This document shows positions 1-11,216 of a stretch of 64,000 nt of DNA, one piece after another. Every line of letters begins with the position of its first letter. Position 1 is the first letter of the stretch. The notes under the pieces were generated by a model that saw only the letters and a list, made by a program, of their open reading frames with translations, made no database searches and had not been told where the DNA came from. A program made the position numbers and the translations under genes. This DNA comes from Diphasiastrum complanatum (taxonomy: Eukaryota; Streptophyta; Lycopodiopsida; Lycopodiales; Lycopodiaceae), in contig CM055095.1 of the NCBI GenBank assembly GCA_029204225.1, positions 47,010,510 through 47,074,509 of the forward strand, read 5' to 3'.

Positions 1-740
1 ATTAGATCTTGATCTAGATTCACTACACATGGATTTAAGCAAGAGCAATGGATCAACACATCATAAATTAGTGAGAGCGTCCTCACACATGTGGAGTATT
101 GTCCACAGTACGGCCTGCACCTGAAACAACAAGTACAATAGTCCTAGATAGCGTTCACTCATATAAATCACAAGACAAATGACTAGAAAGCTCACAAAAG
201 TGTAGAATGCAAAAGTCTCATCAATCTTTTTGGCAAAATGATGATCCTTTTAGGATCAAGTACATCTGGTACAGTCCAACAGGTCTTCACAAGTGTGAAG
301 AGTGCCACATCACTTAGATCTATCCATTTGATCCATCCTTGATCCTTATCCAAAAGTTGACCTTCTAGAATATGGCTAAATCCAAAAAGCTAGTCTCCTA
401 GAATATACGAATATTCCCAACAAAATAGGATCTAAGAAAAATGGTCAACTCTTATTTATCTAGTACTCTATACACACGTGTGAACATCCACTTGCCATGT
501 GGGAGCATTTACTCATGCACATGCAAGGAAAAGCTAATTTCTAGGTGACTAGTCAACTTGACTAAAAACTAGTCATATCATGTTCACACTAACTAGATTG
601 ATACAAAATCAATTTAGATATATACAAGTATGAAAAGTACATCCTTTCACACATGGGAATAGGATCCACACATGTGAAATCAGATCATCAACATTATTCT
701 AATATTTGATCAACATTTACAATAACCAATGTCAAGTGAG
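1..740. repeat. LTR-like remnant
   Basis: No coding region is visible. The part around 541-700 resembles 37090-37240 in the same orientation, including a shared ATGAAAAGTACAT stretch followed by CACATG-type palindromes, so this is probably a remnant of the same LTR family as Copia-7. Palindromes of the CACAYGTGTG type occur near 93, 476 and 672. Boundaries are not resolved and the left part may extend outside the window. Confidence 0.35.
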
Positions 741-2454
741 AAGTGACAATTTTCAACACAAGAGTCTTCCATAGAGCATCTCAAGATCACATTTTCATTC
801 ATCTATCCATCTTCAGATCACCTTGCACAGAGTTTACGATCTTTGAGCATACTGAAAATTTGCGAAATACATATCACGTCAGAGTTTATTGCTGTATCTC
901 ATCGTCATATTCATCTTTGAGTCAACTACAACAAGATCGAAACAAATTTAGTTAAAATTTGTTCAATCTTTAGTCCAGTAGCATGTTCAACGTGTTTCAA
1001 CTACGTGTTCCACACACCGATCCAATCTTGAGCATGAACAATTACCAGCAACAACATCCCCACCAACAGATTTTTTTGGGGGGGAGAGAGTGGATCTGCT
1101 TGGATCCACATTGCTAGCAACATCATCAACAAGATCAATAGCCAAGGTCACAAAACCAAAGATGACAACGACAAGGCTAAGAAGACAGATGGGCAATCCA
1201 AAGCGACTCAATCAGAAAAAGTATCCCAGTCACGACGAAGATCCTTTAGAAAAGAGAAATACAAGCATTGGAAAATTAGTCTCCTTTTGTCACCTACCCT
1301 CTTGACACAACATTTGCATCCATTCTCATGCCTATCATCCACACCATCTACTGTTGTCACCACCACCACCGCCCTTCATTCCATCTGTTTGTTTATCATC
1401 TGTTCACTGTTCTTCTGAGAAATTCCCAGTTTTTGATAGTCTTACCGAAGCGGCTGTGGTTGTGGATAATAGAGTGGATTAGTTTTCATGCTTCCTTAAG
1501 GTGGATTAGTTCTCATTTCTTGTTTGTGAATTAATGTAGGAATCATCATTCTAGTAAACTAAATAGGCTGGGTTTGTGGTGTAGTTCTTGCATATTACCT
1601 TACAACCCTATTCTTGATGTTCTTGGAATGTTCAAAAATCAAAAGACTGGTTGGTTTCTTGATTCTTGGACTTCTAAAATGCTACTAGAATAGTTTCTTC
1701 TTTCAGTTTTGTGGATTTATGCATGTTTAGTAGTGTTTAGAATCTGATTGTAACTTGTTTTTGCAGTGCTAGAATAGGATTTCAGTCGTTGTTCAACAGT
1801 TTTGCATGCTGATCTAATGGTTGAACATTTTGGCATGCATGCCTGATTGAATGTGGTTGTTTATGCATGTGCTTCAGTGCGAGTGACAAACCTGAGTGTC
1901 CTCTAACAGGCAGGACAATACTACAATGTTAATCAGTCCATTCTGCCTGGTTTGGGCATTGTAATAACAAGAACACATCTAATAAATGCCCACAAAGCCT
2001 GATAATAGATAGAACCGACCCTAATACTTTTCTGAACAAGAAAAAGAACCAGAACGAGAAAGAAACAAAAAGCCAACAGATCCTCTAGAGCAGACGATCA
2101 GTAAACATTGGTTCCTTTACCCTCCACAAATAGGCTTTGTATTCACTCTACTCTTAATCTAGACGAGATATCCCATAGCTCTGTATTCATTAGTGCTCCT
2201 AATAACATTCCAGTCAATAATAGAGGCCTCCTTCTTCTCCCAACATATGCCAACCCTGCCTAATCCCTCACATCCAAACCCTGTTTTTTTTTTCTCTCCC
2301 ACTCCCCAAGTCAAGAAGTGGGCAAATTTTAAAGAATCTCTTTTGAATTTAAAAGGAATGTTGATGGTCTTCTTTTATTCTCTCTTTTTCCAGACCTCGA
2401 TGCTCTTAATGCATCACAAGTCTCTCTGTTCAATTCATCTTTTTCTTTGGTGAT
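741..2454. other. No recognised gene
   Basis: Only short ORFs of 60-90 codons with no recognisable domain are present on either strand. Visible details are a T7G7 run at 1071-1084 and several TGCATG motifs at 1795-1875. There is no LTR boundary, primer site or splice-consistent exon chain that I can support. Confidence 0.5.
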
Positions 2455-2742
2455 CTACATCCAAACTTGATTCTTGGTATAGAATTCGTCTCCTTGTTCA
2501 TTATCCGTTGTTCCAAATGTCTTCTTGGCTTCGAGATGCTTAATGATAACTATTTTGCCCTTCACTTCGGATCTAGTGCGGATGTTCATACAGTTTTTTT
2601 GTCCTCTCCTTTCAGATTCCATAACTCCATTGATCATGTATTCAAGTTTGGTAAGAACTTTAATCTCTAGAATGCAGACTTTGTTCTTTTGCCTATTCAT
2701 CATTAGTGAGCCGATGATGGAGTGAAATAGACGCTGCTTCAT
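2455..2742 (-). pseudogene. 95-codon ORF, RT-like start then unknown tail
   Basis: The first residues (MKQRLFHSIIGSLM) fit the copia RT region that normally reads as a 'YRQLIGSLMY' type motif, out of frame with the RT upstream. After about residue 18 the sequence stops looking like copia RT or RNase H and is lysine/glutamate-rich with no recognised motif. The expected copia RNase H and 3' LTR are missing here. It looks like a breakpoint where Copia-1 joins unrelated DNA. It is probably not an expressed gene. Confidence 0.3.
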
Positions 2743-2789
2743 TTTATCATTTTCTGCCTTGGTTTAGGACATTGCTCCTTTGACAGCTT

Positions 2790-3560
2790 CAGACTAGGGT
2801 TGAGTGAGTAGCTCAATTTGCAGTTGGTCATTCCATATTTTTCCAGCACGTTGGTGAGATATCGTTGTTGACTAATGAAAGCTGTCTGCTGGATTGAATT
2901 CGTTGAATCTGAATTCCGAGACAGTAATGGGCTGGACCCACATCACTGATCTTGTATTCCAGTGATAGCATGCATTTGCTATCCTTCAATAACTTCAGAT
3001 TGTTATTATACAGTAACATATCATCTACATAAAGAGTGATCGTTATGAAGGAATTCGATATAGACTTGAAATAGACATTCGAGTCTGCCGAGTTTGGAAT
3101 AAAGCCATTCTCAATTAGAAATGCGTTAATTTTCTGAAACCAGGCTTGGTGAATGTTTCAAATCATATAGAACCTTGTGGATTTTGCACACTAGGTGCTC
3201 CTTACCCTTCAGTTCATATCCCTCTGGCTGCGACATATAAATCTCCTCTTCGATAGTCCCATTAAGGAAAGCGGTCTAGACATCCATTTGGTGGACTTTG
3301 AGATTTGCTGCAACTGCATAGAAAAGAAGTAATCGAATTGAATCATACTTAACAACGGAGCTGAAGGTCTCAGAATAATACAAATCTAGATTCTAAAGGA
3401 GCCTTTGGCGATAGCCTGGTCTTGTATTGATTTAATCTTCCTTCAGCATCATACTTCGCTTTGAATATCCATTTGCATGGAATCGGATTTCAATCCTTTG
3501 GCAGCTCAGTTATAGTCCACGTTTGATTCTCAGTCAGAGAATCGAATTTTGTGTCCATTG
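2790..3560 (-). pseudogene. Copia-1 reverse transcriptase remnant
   Basis: Translated in pieces, the N-terminal RT motif (NPIPCKWIFKAKYDAEGR) is visible at about 3510-3440. The catalytic YVDD box reads LYVDDMLLYNNN at about 3031-3000. C-terminal RT motifs (GPAHYCLGIQIQR) follow at about 2950-2900. Several stops and at least two frame changes interrupt it, so it cannot make RT. The YVDD box is intact, which means the damage is recent enough for the catalytic motif to be readable. Confidence 0.75.
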
Positions 3561-4002
3561 TAGCTTTCCACTAATTAGCATCAGGAGTTGACATTGCCTC
3601 TGATATAGTGCTTGGTTCCTACACAAAATAACAGACTGGATCAACCATAAATCAAGATGGAGGCTATCTGGATCGGTTCGATCTTCTAGGATAAACTTTG
3701 ATCCTCTAATGTGATTCTATCCATTGAGGTTTTGACTCATTTTCTAAGTCAGTATCAATTTTCTGTTGTTCGATCCTGGAGCTGTTTTCAATACTTGGAT
3801 CAGAATTTTCTTGAGCTTTCCCGTTGTGGTCAAAAAATTGGTCTTCCACAAAAATGACGTCTCTACAGGTGAATGCTTTTTGGGTTTCCATATTGTAGAG
3901 CTTGTATGCCTTGTGATATGAGGAGTAGCCTATGAAAATCGATTTTCTGCTTGTGTCGTCCAGTTTCTTTCTTAGATCAACAAGGATCTGAGAGTAAGCA
4001 AT

Positions 4003-4788
4003 TTATCCAAACACTCGAATATGCGTGAGTGATGGTTTTGATCCTGTCAATACCTCATAAGGTGTTTTGCCATTCAGGACCTTTGTGATGGATTGATTAT
4101 GTAAATAGGTAGCAGTCATAATAGCTTCTACCCAAAATTTCTTTGGAAGAGAGGCATGGGCCAACATGCTCTTGGCACTTTCGATAAGTGTCTGATTCTT
4201 CCTTTCTACTACACCATTGGACTGAGGTGAGTAGCTCGTTGTAAATTGTTGATACATTCCGTTTCCCTTGTAAAATTCCTTGAATTTGATGGAGATGAAA
4301 TCTCCCCCTCCATCAGTACGTAGAGTCTTGATTTTCCTCTGGGTCTGATTTTTAGCAGATGCATTGAACTGTTTGAAGAACATGAATGCCTTGGATTTGT
4401 TCTTCAGAAAGTAGGTGAAAGTTCTTTGAGAAAAATTATCAATGAATGTTAGAAAATAGAGGGCTCCCCCTATGGAAGCAGTCCGCATCAGGCCACAAAT
4501 GCCACTATGCACAAGATCTAGTAGATCTTTAGAAGTATGAATTGAATCAGAGATGAATGGAATTTTAGCATGTTTGCTAATAATATAGCTTTCACAAGTA
4601 GAATTCGATTTGCTAATAGATGGAAGATCTTGCACTAGATTTTGATTTGACATTTGCTGAATACAATTGAAATTTAAATGGCCTAATCTGAAATGCCATA
4701 ACATATCAGTAGATTTAGAAGTAGAAGTGTGAAGAGCTTGACTATTTATAGAATAGCAGTGACTAAGCTTGTAAAAAAAGATAGCCAC
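4003..4788 (-). pseudogene. Copia-1 integrase
   Basis: An open stretch of 261 codons covers the integrase. It begins with the zinc-binding region (LWHFRLGHLNF) and the core follows. The first catalytic Asp is lost: LVHSGICG stands where LVHSDVCG is usual. The second Asp (RTDGGGDF) and the Glu (SNGVVERKN) are present. The second zinc Cys also looks replaced (CESYIISKH). The frame runs out near VFG at the left end. This domain inserts cDNA into the host genome. This copy would be catalytically dead. Confidence 0.8.
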
Positions 4789-5120
4789 ATCTTCTATCGA
4801 AAGCTAAAACTTTTCTAGATTTGTCAAAAATGGTGCAGCCTTCTGTATCGAATTCGACCCTATGACCATAATCAGTGATTTTGTTTACTGAGACCAGATT
4901 TTTGGTAAGATTGGGAACATGAAGAACATTGGACAACAACTTTACTTCACCTTTTTGAAATTCGACCTTGATTGTTCCTTCACCCTTGATGGAATGAGAT
5001 GAGTTGTCTCCAAGTTTCACAACTCGAGAATGGGTGAATGGCTTGTAGTCTTGGAACCAGTCTCGATGGTGAGTCATATGTTGAGTTGCTCCCGAGTCTA
5101 GATATCAGAAATAGATATCT
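4763..5120 (-). pseudogene. Copia-1 aspartic protease
   Basis: The 104-codon stretch at 5077-4763 has the copia protease pattern ending LLSNVLHVPNLTKNLVSV. The catalytic motif LDSGATQHMTH lies just upstream at about 5098-5068, and the codon preceding it is interrupted by a stop. The protease processes the Gag-Pol polyprotein. It overlaps the integrase frame by 26 nt in a different frame. Confidence 0.75.
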
Positions 5121-6059
5121 TGCTGTTCTCCGACCTTGGTCATGAAGGCTGCTTCATCTTCCTCTTGTTGTTGGATCAAGTGACTGGTTGTGGCAACATT
5201 TGCTTGTTGTTGGAACTGCTTCTTCTTTTCATTTTTGTATTTTAAAGTTATGCAATCTTTGATGAAATGGCCAGTCCTCTTATAGTATTTGTAGAATAGT
5301 TTCTACATTGGTTGGAATGATGAAGAATTCGATCCTAAGTTCGATCTTGAATTTAATTCAAAATTCGATTGAGGCTGCATGTTGCTCTTTCTATTAAGAT
5401 AATCCAACTTTGTGGATTTTTTGAATGTGAAATTCTGATTTTTCTTTGAATACAGAACTTGAGGATCCGATCCTGAGTCGAGAAGGATGTGTTTTTTTTT
5501 TTTTATCTCCTCTTGTAGTAGCATCAAAATGACTCTTGATAGAGGGAGATGCTATTGGGTCGAAATAGCCATGACCCAAGTTTCATAGGCATCAAGCAGA
5601 CTCGATAATAAAGTCATTACTGCATCGGAATCTTCAATGATTGAGCCGGTGGCAGTCATCTGCTCCATACGATTTTTGAAAGTGTTGAGATGGCTTGAAA
5701 CACTATCTACATCAAACATTCTTAATGTGAATTTTTTTTTTCTTAGATGAAGTTTGGATGTAACATCCCAGATGTAGTAGAGGGTTGTTAGGATGTCTCA
5801 AGCATCCTTAGCAGTCTGAGCAGCTAAAATATGACTGATTTGGGAGTCTGATATCAAGTGTGATTAAGACAAATGCCTTGTCATGTCATTGTCTCCATTT
5901 GGTGATGATGGCTGCATCACCCTCAGGTTTGACTTATGTGCCGCCAATAATGTCTCACAGTTCTGTGGCAAGTAGTTCTACCTTCATCTTGAACTTCAAG
6001 AGATGGTAGTTCTCTCCGTCGAGTTTGTCAATTAGAGATGAACTAGAAGATGGATCCAT
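5121..6059 (-). pseudogene. Copia-1 gag remnant
   Basis: The likely start ATG is at 6059-6057 (MDPSSSSSLIDKLDGENYH), a gag N-terminus with the GxNYxxWK-like region. The rest is broken into short frames. A zinc knuckle remnant near 5290-5230 keeps TGHFIKDC, but its first two cysteines are lost. A T10 run at 5492-5501 causes one of the frame changes. Confidence 0.65.
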
Positions 6060-6230
6060 TCTGGCGTAGAGAGCAAGATCGTTGGTAGAAACAATGATAT
6101 TGAAAAAATGTTGGCACTTGCTGAAATGATGTCTTGGTAGAAACAAGACTGATAACTCTCAATAGAAATGCACAATACTGAACCACCTGCTCTAATACCA
6201 TATCGAAAAATGGTTGGTTATAAAAAATGA

Positions 6231-6242
6231 GCTCTGATACCA
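6231..6242 (-). other. Copia-1 primer-binding site, tRNA-iMet type
   Basis: The plus strand reads GCTCTGATACCA, so the minus strand reads TGGTATCAGAGC, the standard complement of initiator tRNA-Met 3' end. It abuts the LTR start TGTCA at 6243. Similar modules occur at 6189-6200 (one mismatch) and near 6311-6322. Confidence 0.8.
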
Positions 6243-6680
6243 TGTCAAAAAATGATGGGAATGCAGAAGTATCGAATGATATTGAATTAGTAGAGATTTG
6301 ATAGAAATAGAACTCTGATATCAAATTGAAAATGTGTAATAGCAACAAAAGTTTTAGCAAAGGATGATTGCGGATCAGAAGTGTGTCAGTTACCACCAAA
6401 ATAATCAAGATGAATGAATAGTAGCAATGCACAATAGAACAAAGCAGTAGTGTAGACAAAAACTTGCACTTTGATTGATTGAAAAATGAGTACAATAGCT
6501 TGAAGCAACAACGCAAGGTTGGGTATCGAAGAATGAGCTTCAGCTGAATGTCATTGAGCAAAAATTGGTTAGCCATAGAGTAATGCCTACTGAATAAATA
6601 AATCTGATCAGGGTGCTGACTCCATTGTAGATTCACATTGATTATTGGATGTCAGTGAGCAGTACATTGAAAGCATGACA
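6243..6680 (-). repeat. Copia-1 5' LTR (probable)
   Basis: The stretch begins TGTCA and ends TGACA on the plus strand, giving the short terminal inverted repeat expected of an LTR, and it starts directly after the primer site. Its length would be 438 bp. No second copy is in the window, so the ends cannot be confirmed by comparison. A PBS-like module inside it at about 6311 makes the inner end less certain. Confidence 0.5.
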
Positions 6681-6745
6681 TTAATCTACTAATTTTACTA
6701 GATCCATCCTACAGTAGGTAGCCGTCATTCTGACCATAAATGTAT

Positions 6746-7288
6746 GGCTAAAAGCATGGTTTGGTGATACAAAAAAAGAACACATTTTTCATTGTACCTT
6801 TTGGTAGTACATTTCACTTTTTCGGGATTTTATTACTCATAATTGTTTTGAGTCCACATTAAAAATGACATCACTCTTTAGTGGTAAGTCCAATTTTAGC
6901 GGAGTTTGGTGCGTTAGAAAGCGCTTGTTGGCAAGCGCTTTCCAATGATATATTACATGTTATACTTTAAAGCTACGGTTAAAAAGTTATGGCAAGTCAA
7001 AAGTATGGGGATTTTATTAATCATAAGTTTTTAAGTCCACATTAAAAATGACATAACATTTTAGTAGTAAGTTCAATTTTAGCGGAGTTTGGTGTGTTAG
7101 AAAGCGCTTGACGAGTGCTTTCCAATGATTTGTTAAATGAAATAGTTCCAAGATATGGTTAAAAAGTTATTTCAAGTCAAAGGTACTAGTTGAAAATAGT
7201 GTATAATAATACAAAAGTGCATTTCTACCCAAAATGGGTAGTGTCCTTGAAAGTAATATTGTACCACCAAACCATGCTTTTAGCCATA
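6746..7288. repeat. Inverted-repeat (MITE-like) element
   Basis: A roughly 30-bp arm starting TATGGCTAAAAGCATGGTTT at 6746 recurs in reverse complement ending near 7288, with one or two mismatches, followed in each arm by a RTACAA. The interior is non-coding and largely a tandem duplication. I cannot identify a clean target-site duplication, so the superfamily is open. The size of about 540 bp suits a non-autonomous DNA transposon. Confidence 0.5.
6824..7186 (+). repeat. 184-bp tandem duplication inside the inverted-repeat element
   Basis: The unit beginning GGGATTTTATTA at 6824 is repeated at 7008, with conserved blocks AATTTTAGCGGAGTTTGGTG and GGTTAAAAAGTTAT. The first unit contains a perfect 11-bp hairpin (6917-6927 pairing with 6932-6942, GAAAGCGCTTG). 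In the second unit that hairpin is degraded. Confidence 0.8.
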
Positions 7289-7413
7289 TATACATAGTAG
7301 GTGGACTGTCAACCTCACGATGTGGGTTGGATTTTTGGTTGATAGTATCAAAAAATACCATGTATTGAAAATTTACAATGACTCGCGAAATTACAAAACT
7401 GACTCGAAAAATT

Positions 7414-7542
7414 ATGACTCGATTCGAGTCGATCCGGTATCGAATTTTTTTTTAAAAATACGAGTCGAGTCTAGTCTATCCTGTATCGAGAAATTCTAAA
7501 AATATGAGTCGAGTCGAGTCGATTCGGTATCGAGAAAATCTG
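7414..7542 (+). repeat. Short tandem array with GAGTCG core
   Basis: Three degenerate units of about 45 bp each contain one or more GAGTCGAGTC motifs followed by GGTATCGA and an A/T-rich tail. No coding potential is seen. Confidence 0.7.
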
Positions 7543-7739
7543 ATTTTGAATTTTGATCTTCTACTTAAAAATTCGAGTCACCCTTTTGTTTTTTGGTTTT
7601 CTAGTATAATTATATACAACTTTCAAGATTCTCATTACTGAACGATTTGGGCCTGAGCATTGAAATCCAACACCATGGTGGATCGATAGTGGGGCAAGTT
7701 CCCACATGACAAGCAAGAGGAAGTAATTTTTAGCTCTTT

Positions 7740-8520
7740 TGTCTTAAAGATATTGTTGGGTTTTCCAAGTGTCTTTCAAGGCTCAAGTATTTGAAACCTT
7801 TTTTCAAGTTCAAAACTTTTGTTGAGAAGCATTATAATCAAAGCATAAAGATCTTTAGAAGTGATAATGGCGGAGAGTATATCTCCAAGAAGTTTAAAGA
7901 TCTTTGTGATGAAGAGGGAATCAAGAAGGAGCTATCTTGTCCCTACACCCCTCAGCAAAATGGGGTGGCCTAGAGAAGAAATAAAACATTATGTGAATGT
8001 TCTAAAGCCTTGAGATTATATGCATGCTTGCCAAAGTCATTTTGGGGTGAGTCACTCACTTGTGCCAATTATTTGATCATTAGAATTCATGTAGATCTAT
8101 TGATTGTAAAACTCCTTATGAAGTTTTGTATGGAAAAAAGCCTAACCTCAAGCACTTGAAAGTCTTTGGATGCACTTGCTATGAGCATGAACCTTTGGTG
8201 ACAAGTACAAAGGAAGATCCATCATCAACAAAGGGGATCATGCTTGGGTATAGCAAGTCGCGCAAGGGATACAAGGTATATCTTCCATCCTTGGATAAGT
8301 TTGTAGTATCTAGAGATGTAATCTTTGATGAATACAAGATGCACAAGCTTGATGATGGATCAACCATTTGAACAATCAAGAGGATAGAAGCAGAGAATCA
8401 AGATGATCTTGATTTTGAGGAGGAGCCTAAGGAGGAGCTTGAACCAAGTCAACCTATCACACCTAGAAGATCATCAAGGGTAAGAATAGAGCCAACAAGG
8501 CTCATATATCCAAGAAAGGG
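7740..8520 (+). pseudogene. Copia-2 integrase fragment
   Basis: The core includes FRSDNGGEYISKKFKDLC (second catalytic Asp) and TPQQNGVA, but the catalytic Glu codon is a stop (TAG at 7971-7973) followed by RRNKT. Further on come KVFGCTCYEHEP and GYKVYLPSLDKFVVSRDVIF, the C-terminal integrase and linker part, and then PRRSSR before the RT. Frame changes occur near 8100 and 8370. The first catalytic Asp is upstream of the fragment. Confidence 0.75.
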
Positions 8521-9150
8521 GTAGCAAGCCGAGGTTAATCCATCCACTTCTTTTGCTCTTATGTCAAGTTTTGATGAACCTTCAAGAGTAGAAGATGCTT
8601 TGAGCTCAAAAGAATGGTACCAAGCTATTCTAGATGAGTATAATGCTTTGATGGATAATGGCATTTGATCCTTGTTGATAGACCTTCTAAGAATGTAATA
8701 GGATGTAAATGGGTGTTCAAACTCAAGCTAAATTTAGATGTAAGCATTATCAAACACAAGGCAAGGTTTGTTGCCAAGGGATATGCCCAAGTGGAGGGCA
8801 TAGATTATGTGGAGACCTTTGCACCCATGGCCAAGATGGTCACAATAAGGTTAGTTTTTGCTCTTGCTCTTTCTCTTGTCAAATGGATTTCTTAATGGTT
8901 TCTTGGAAGAAGACATCTTTATGGAGAAGCCCCAAGGATTCATCAATGTCGGGTTGGAGGACAAGGTTTGTCATCTACAAAGGAGCATCTATGGCTTGAA
9001 GCAAGCCTCTAGGTCTTGGAATTCAAGACAACATGATTATCTTATTTCACTTGGTTTCTCTCAAAGTGAATATGATCCTGTCTTATATCTGAAGTTTGAT
9101 GATCATGGTATTGTAGTCTTGTTAATCTATGTTGATGACGCCATCCTTAG
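8521..9150 (+). pseudogene. Copia-2 reverse transcriptase fragment
   Basis: RT motifs are readable across three frames: [14 protein letters not shown] at about 8690, [38 protein letters not shown] at about 8890, CHLQRSIYGLKQASRSW and LLIYVDDAIL near 9140. A deletion around 8880 removes the usual QMDVSNA motif. The RT C-terminus and RNase H are missing. Confidence 0.8.
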
Positions 9151-9219
9151 TGTGATAGTATTGTTGCCGTTGGAATCAACCATTAGTGGCTTGAATCCTA
9201 AGGATTTCAGGGCTTGATC
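9151..9219 (-). mobile_element. Possible left stub of Copia-3
   Basis: These 69 bases are not part of Copia-2 RT and end with GATC, the 4-bp sequence that also follows the right LTR of Copia-4. That fits them being the continuation of Copia-3, split by insertion of Copia-4. There is no diagnostic protein motif, so this rests on the target-site match only. Confidence 0.3.
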
Positions 9220-9947
9220 TGTGAAGTTTTTAGCATGTGTGAACTTTACCACACATCCTACAGGATCTTACTGAGGTGTTGTGATTGCACAAGATTGATC
9301 AAAGAACAGTATGCTTGAAAATCTAAGGCAAGAGCACAATGGCATACATCTGATGAAAAAATCTAACTCTTCACTATGAGAAATGAATGTAAAAAATAAT
9401 TCGAAGTGTTTAGTATGGGAAAAAGAGGCTGCTCTCGGGTAGAGAGAGAAAATCATACATAGAAAACTCAAGTAGAGAGAGAATGAGTCCAAAACACCAA
9501 AATGTCAATATTCACAATATGGCAAAACATGTCCAGCTTTTCCTACATGAGAGAGACTCGAATTCCTACAGTGGAGTTGCATGGAAAGTCCACTTAACTG
9601 AACTAATTCACCTACCATAGATCCACATGTGTAACTGCATGCATGTATGTTGCATGTACTGCATGTCAACTCATAAAACTGCCTAGACATGTGTAGATCA
9701 CAAAAACTACTTTGCATGTTGCATGCCTGATTGCATGTGGCTTGCATGCATACAGTAATACTTTGCATGCTATCTAAACATCTACATGTCATCATAATTG
9801 AACCTATCTAACTCAAATCCGAGCTACACTAGAAGGATATGAGCTCAATACACACTCCTTTTATGTACAACATGAAATCTAGTAGAAATCATCATGGACA
9901 TGACCCCAAACTTGAGATAGGAAGATAATATTTCAATAATCTTCACA
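9220..9947 (-). repeat. Copia-4 3' LTR
   Basis: It starts TGTGAAG and ends CTTCACA on the plus strand, matching 25421-26150. It contains about ten TGCATG motifs clustered at 9633-9775 and a CATGTGTGAAC palindrome-like motif near the start. Confidence 0.93.
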
Positions 9948-9953
9948 CTCCTC

Positions 9954-11216
9954 TGTCGTACTATACCAACAGGGTTAATATAGATTTTATAGTAAATAAT
10001 GTCGTTCTCACAGAGGACAGCGTTAGAAAGTTATGTTTTTGGTACAATTATGGCAAGTGATTTTGAGTGTTATTCTGGTTGTCGACAGACATTAAAAAGT
10101 AACCAGTATTACTTATGTTTGGGATGGGTAATGGTAATAAATTCAGAACAACAATCTGGCCTCTATCGAATTGAATGAAGTGCGTTCTACAGATGAGATG
10201 CTATCAGAGTAGTACAACAATACTACACTATGGCTGATTAAGGTGTAAACAGAAAAATCGAGAATTGTTCGATGTATTTGTAACTGTGCAGACAATTAAT
10301 TAATCGCGTTCACGAACTATTCGTTTCTAGACAGAAGTCCTCAACAACTAAAGCCCAACTCAATGGTTAAAGAACACAAAGAGTTTAGAATACTTTAGAA
10401 ACTTATGTCAATGCCAATCAAGAAAACAGATCAGAGACTTAATTCTTCAGATAGGGACTGTCATCTCATGTGTATACATACAACTTTATTCAAAGATCGT
10501 GCTAGATTGTACCAAAGATAGTCGTTATTCGAGTTCCGGAAAGAAAGTATTTGCGACAAACGAATAAGATGGTTTAAAGATAGTTCTTTAGAGCATGCTT
10601 TACGGAAACACAAAAAATGACTGTAATGCACTAGAGCGTCTGTCTGATCAGAGAGTAATTCATGAAATGCATTAGAGATTGTTAGTAGACTCAAGATCAC
10701 TCACACTCAGTAGTGCGGAGAACAGAGATAAGAGAGAATAACTCACAGAACTCTATTCACTTCTTCAATCTCTTACATAAGCATAAACTCTTCTCTCTCG
10801 ATGATCGAGACTGAAGTGTGATATCAATATATGTTTTACGGGGCAAACAAACACACCTCTAAAACAACAGGTGCGTCGCTCGTGCAAAAGGGTCTAGTTA
10901 ACAATTAGACTAAAAATACGTTCAACTATACCATAGGAGGTATACTTAACTATGAGTTAAAGTTACTCTAGTTTATCATGTCTTTTCGTATCTAGTCATT
11001 TTGTATGGACGACCTAGTAAAGGTTGTCCAAGACAATGTCTTTTCCTTTTAAAGGTCTTGCCCTTAATTACAAGACAAGTACTTAGGAGATATATTCCCA
11101 AAAAATGACTTAGGTCTCTTCATGATTTATACTTAACCAGCTCATGTCTTCATTTTCGAGTATATCATGCTATATTTATGTTGATATTCAATATTTAACA
11201 TTTTCGTGGCATCACA
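9954..11216 (-). repeat. Gypsy-1 3' LTR
   Basis: It matches 19429-20690 almost throughout and is preceded on the plus strand by TCCTC. The antisense 79-codon ORF seen inside both LTRs has no recognised motif and is shared simply because the LTRs are copies. Confidence 0.95.

Larger units (their letters stand above)
2743..6680 (-). mobile_element. Copia-1, decayed Ty1/copia element, 3'-truncated
   Basis: Read on the minus strand, the order is LTR, primer site, gag, protease, integrase, RT, which is the copia order. Every domain carries stops or frameshifts, and the RNase H and 3' LTR are not found. The 5' LTR side is at 6243-6680 with an initiator-Met primer site next to it. Its gag and protease differ clearly from the other copias here (short gag start MDPSSSSSL; protease DSGATQHM), so it is a separate lineage. 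Confidence 0.8.
7740..9150 (+). mobile_element. Copia-2, internal integrase-RT fragment
   Basis: This is a plus-strand fragment running from the integrase core into RT, closely similar to the Copia-11 family (shared CHLQRSIYGLKQASRSWNSR). No LTR is attached. It ends just after YVDDAILS at about 9150, where sequence of another origin begins. Confidence 0.8.

Noticed and set aside
1210-1240. CCCAGTCACGACG at about 1226 looks like part of a common vector sequencing primer
   Set aside because: Only 13 bases match and the flanks are not vector sequence, so it is a chance match and not contamination.
10461-10700. 79-codon ORF present twice (also 19936-20175)
   Set aside because: Both copies lie inside the two LTRs of Gypsy-1, so repetition follows from LTR identity. 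No motif supports coding.
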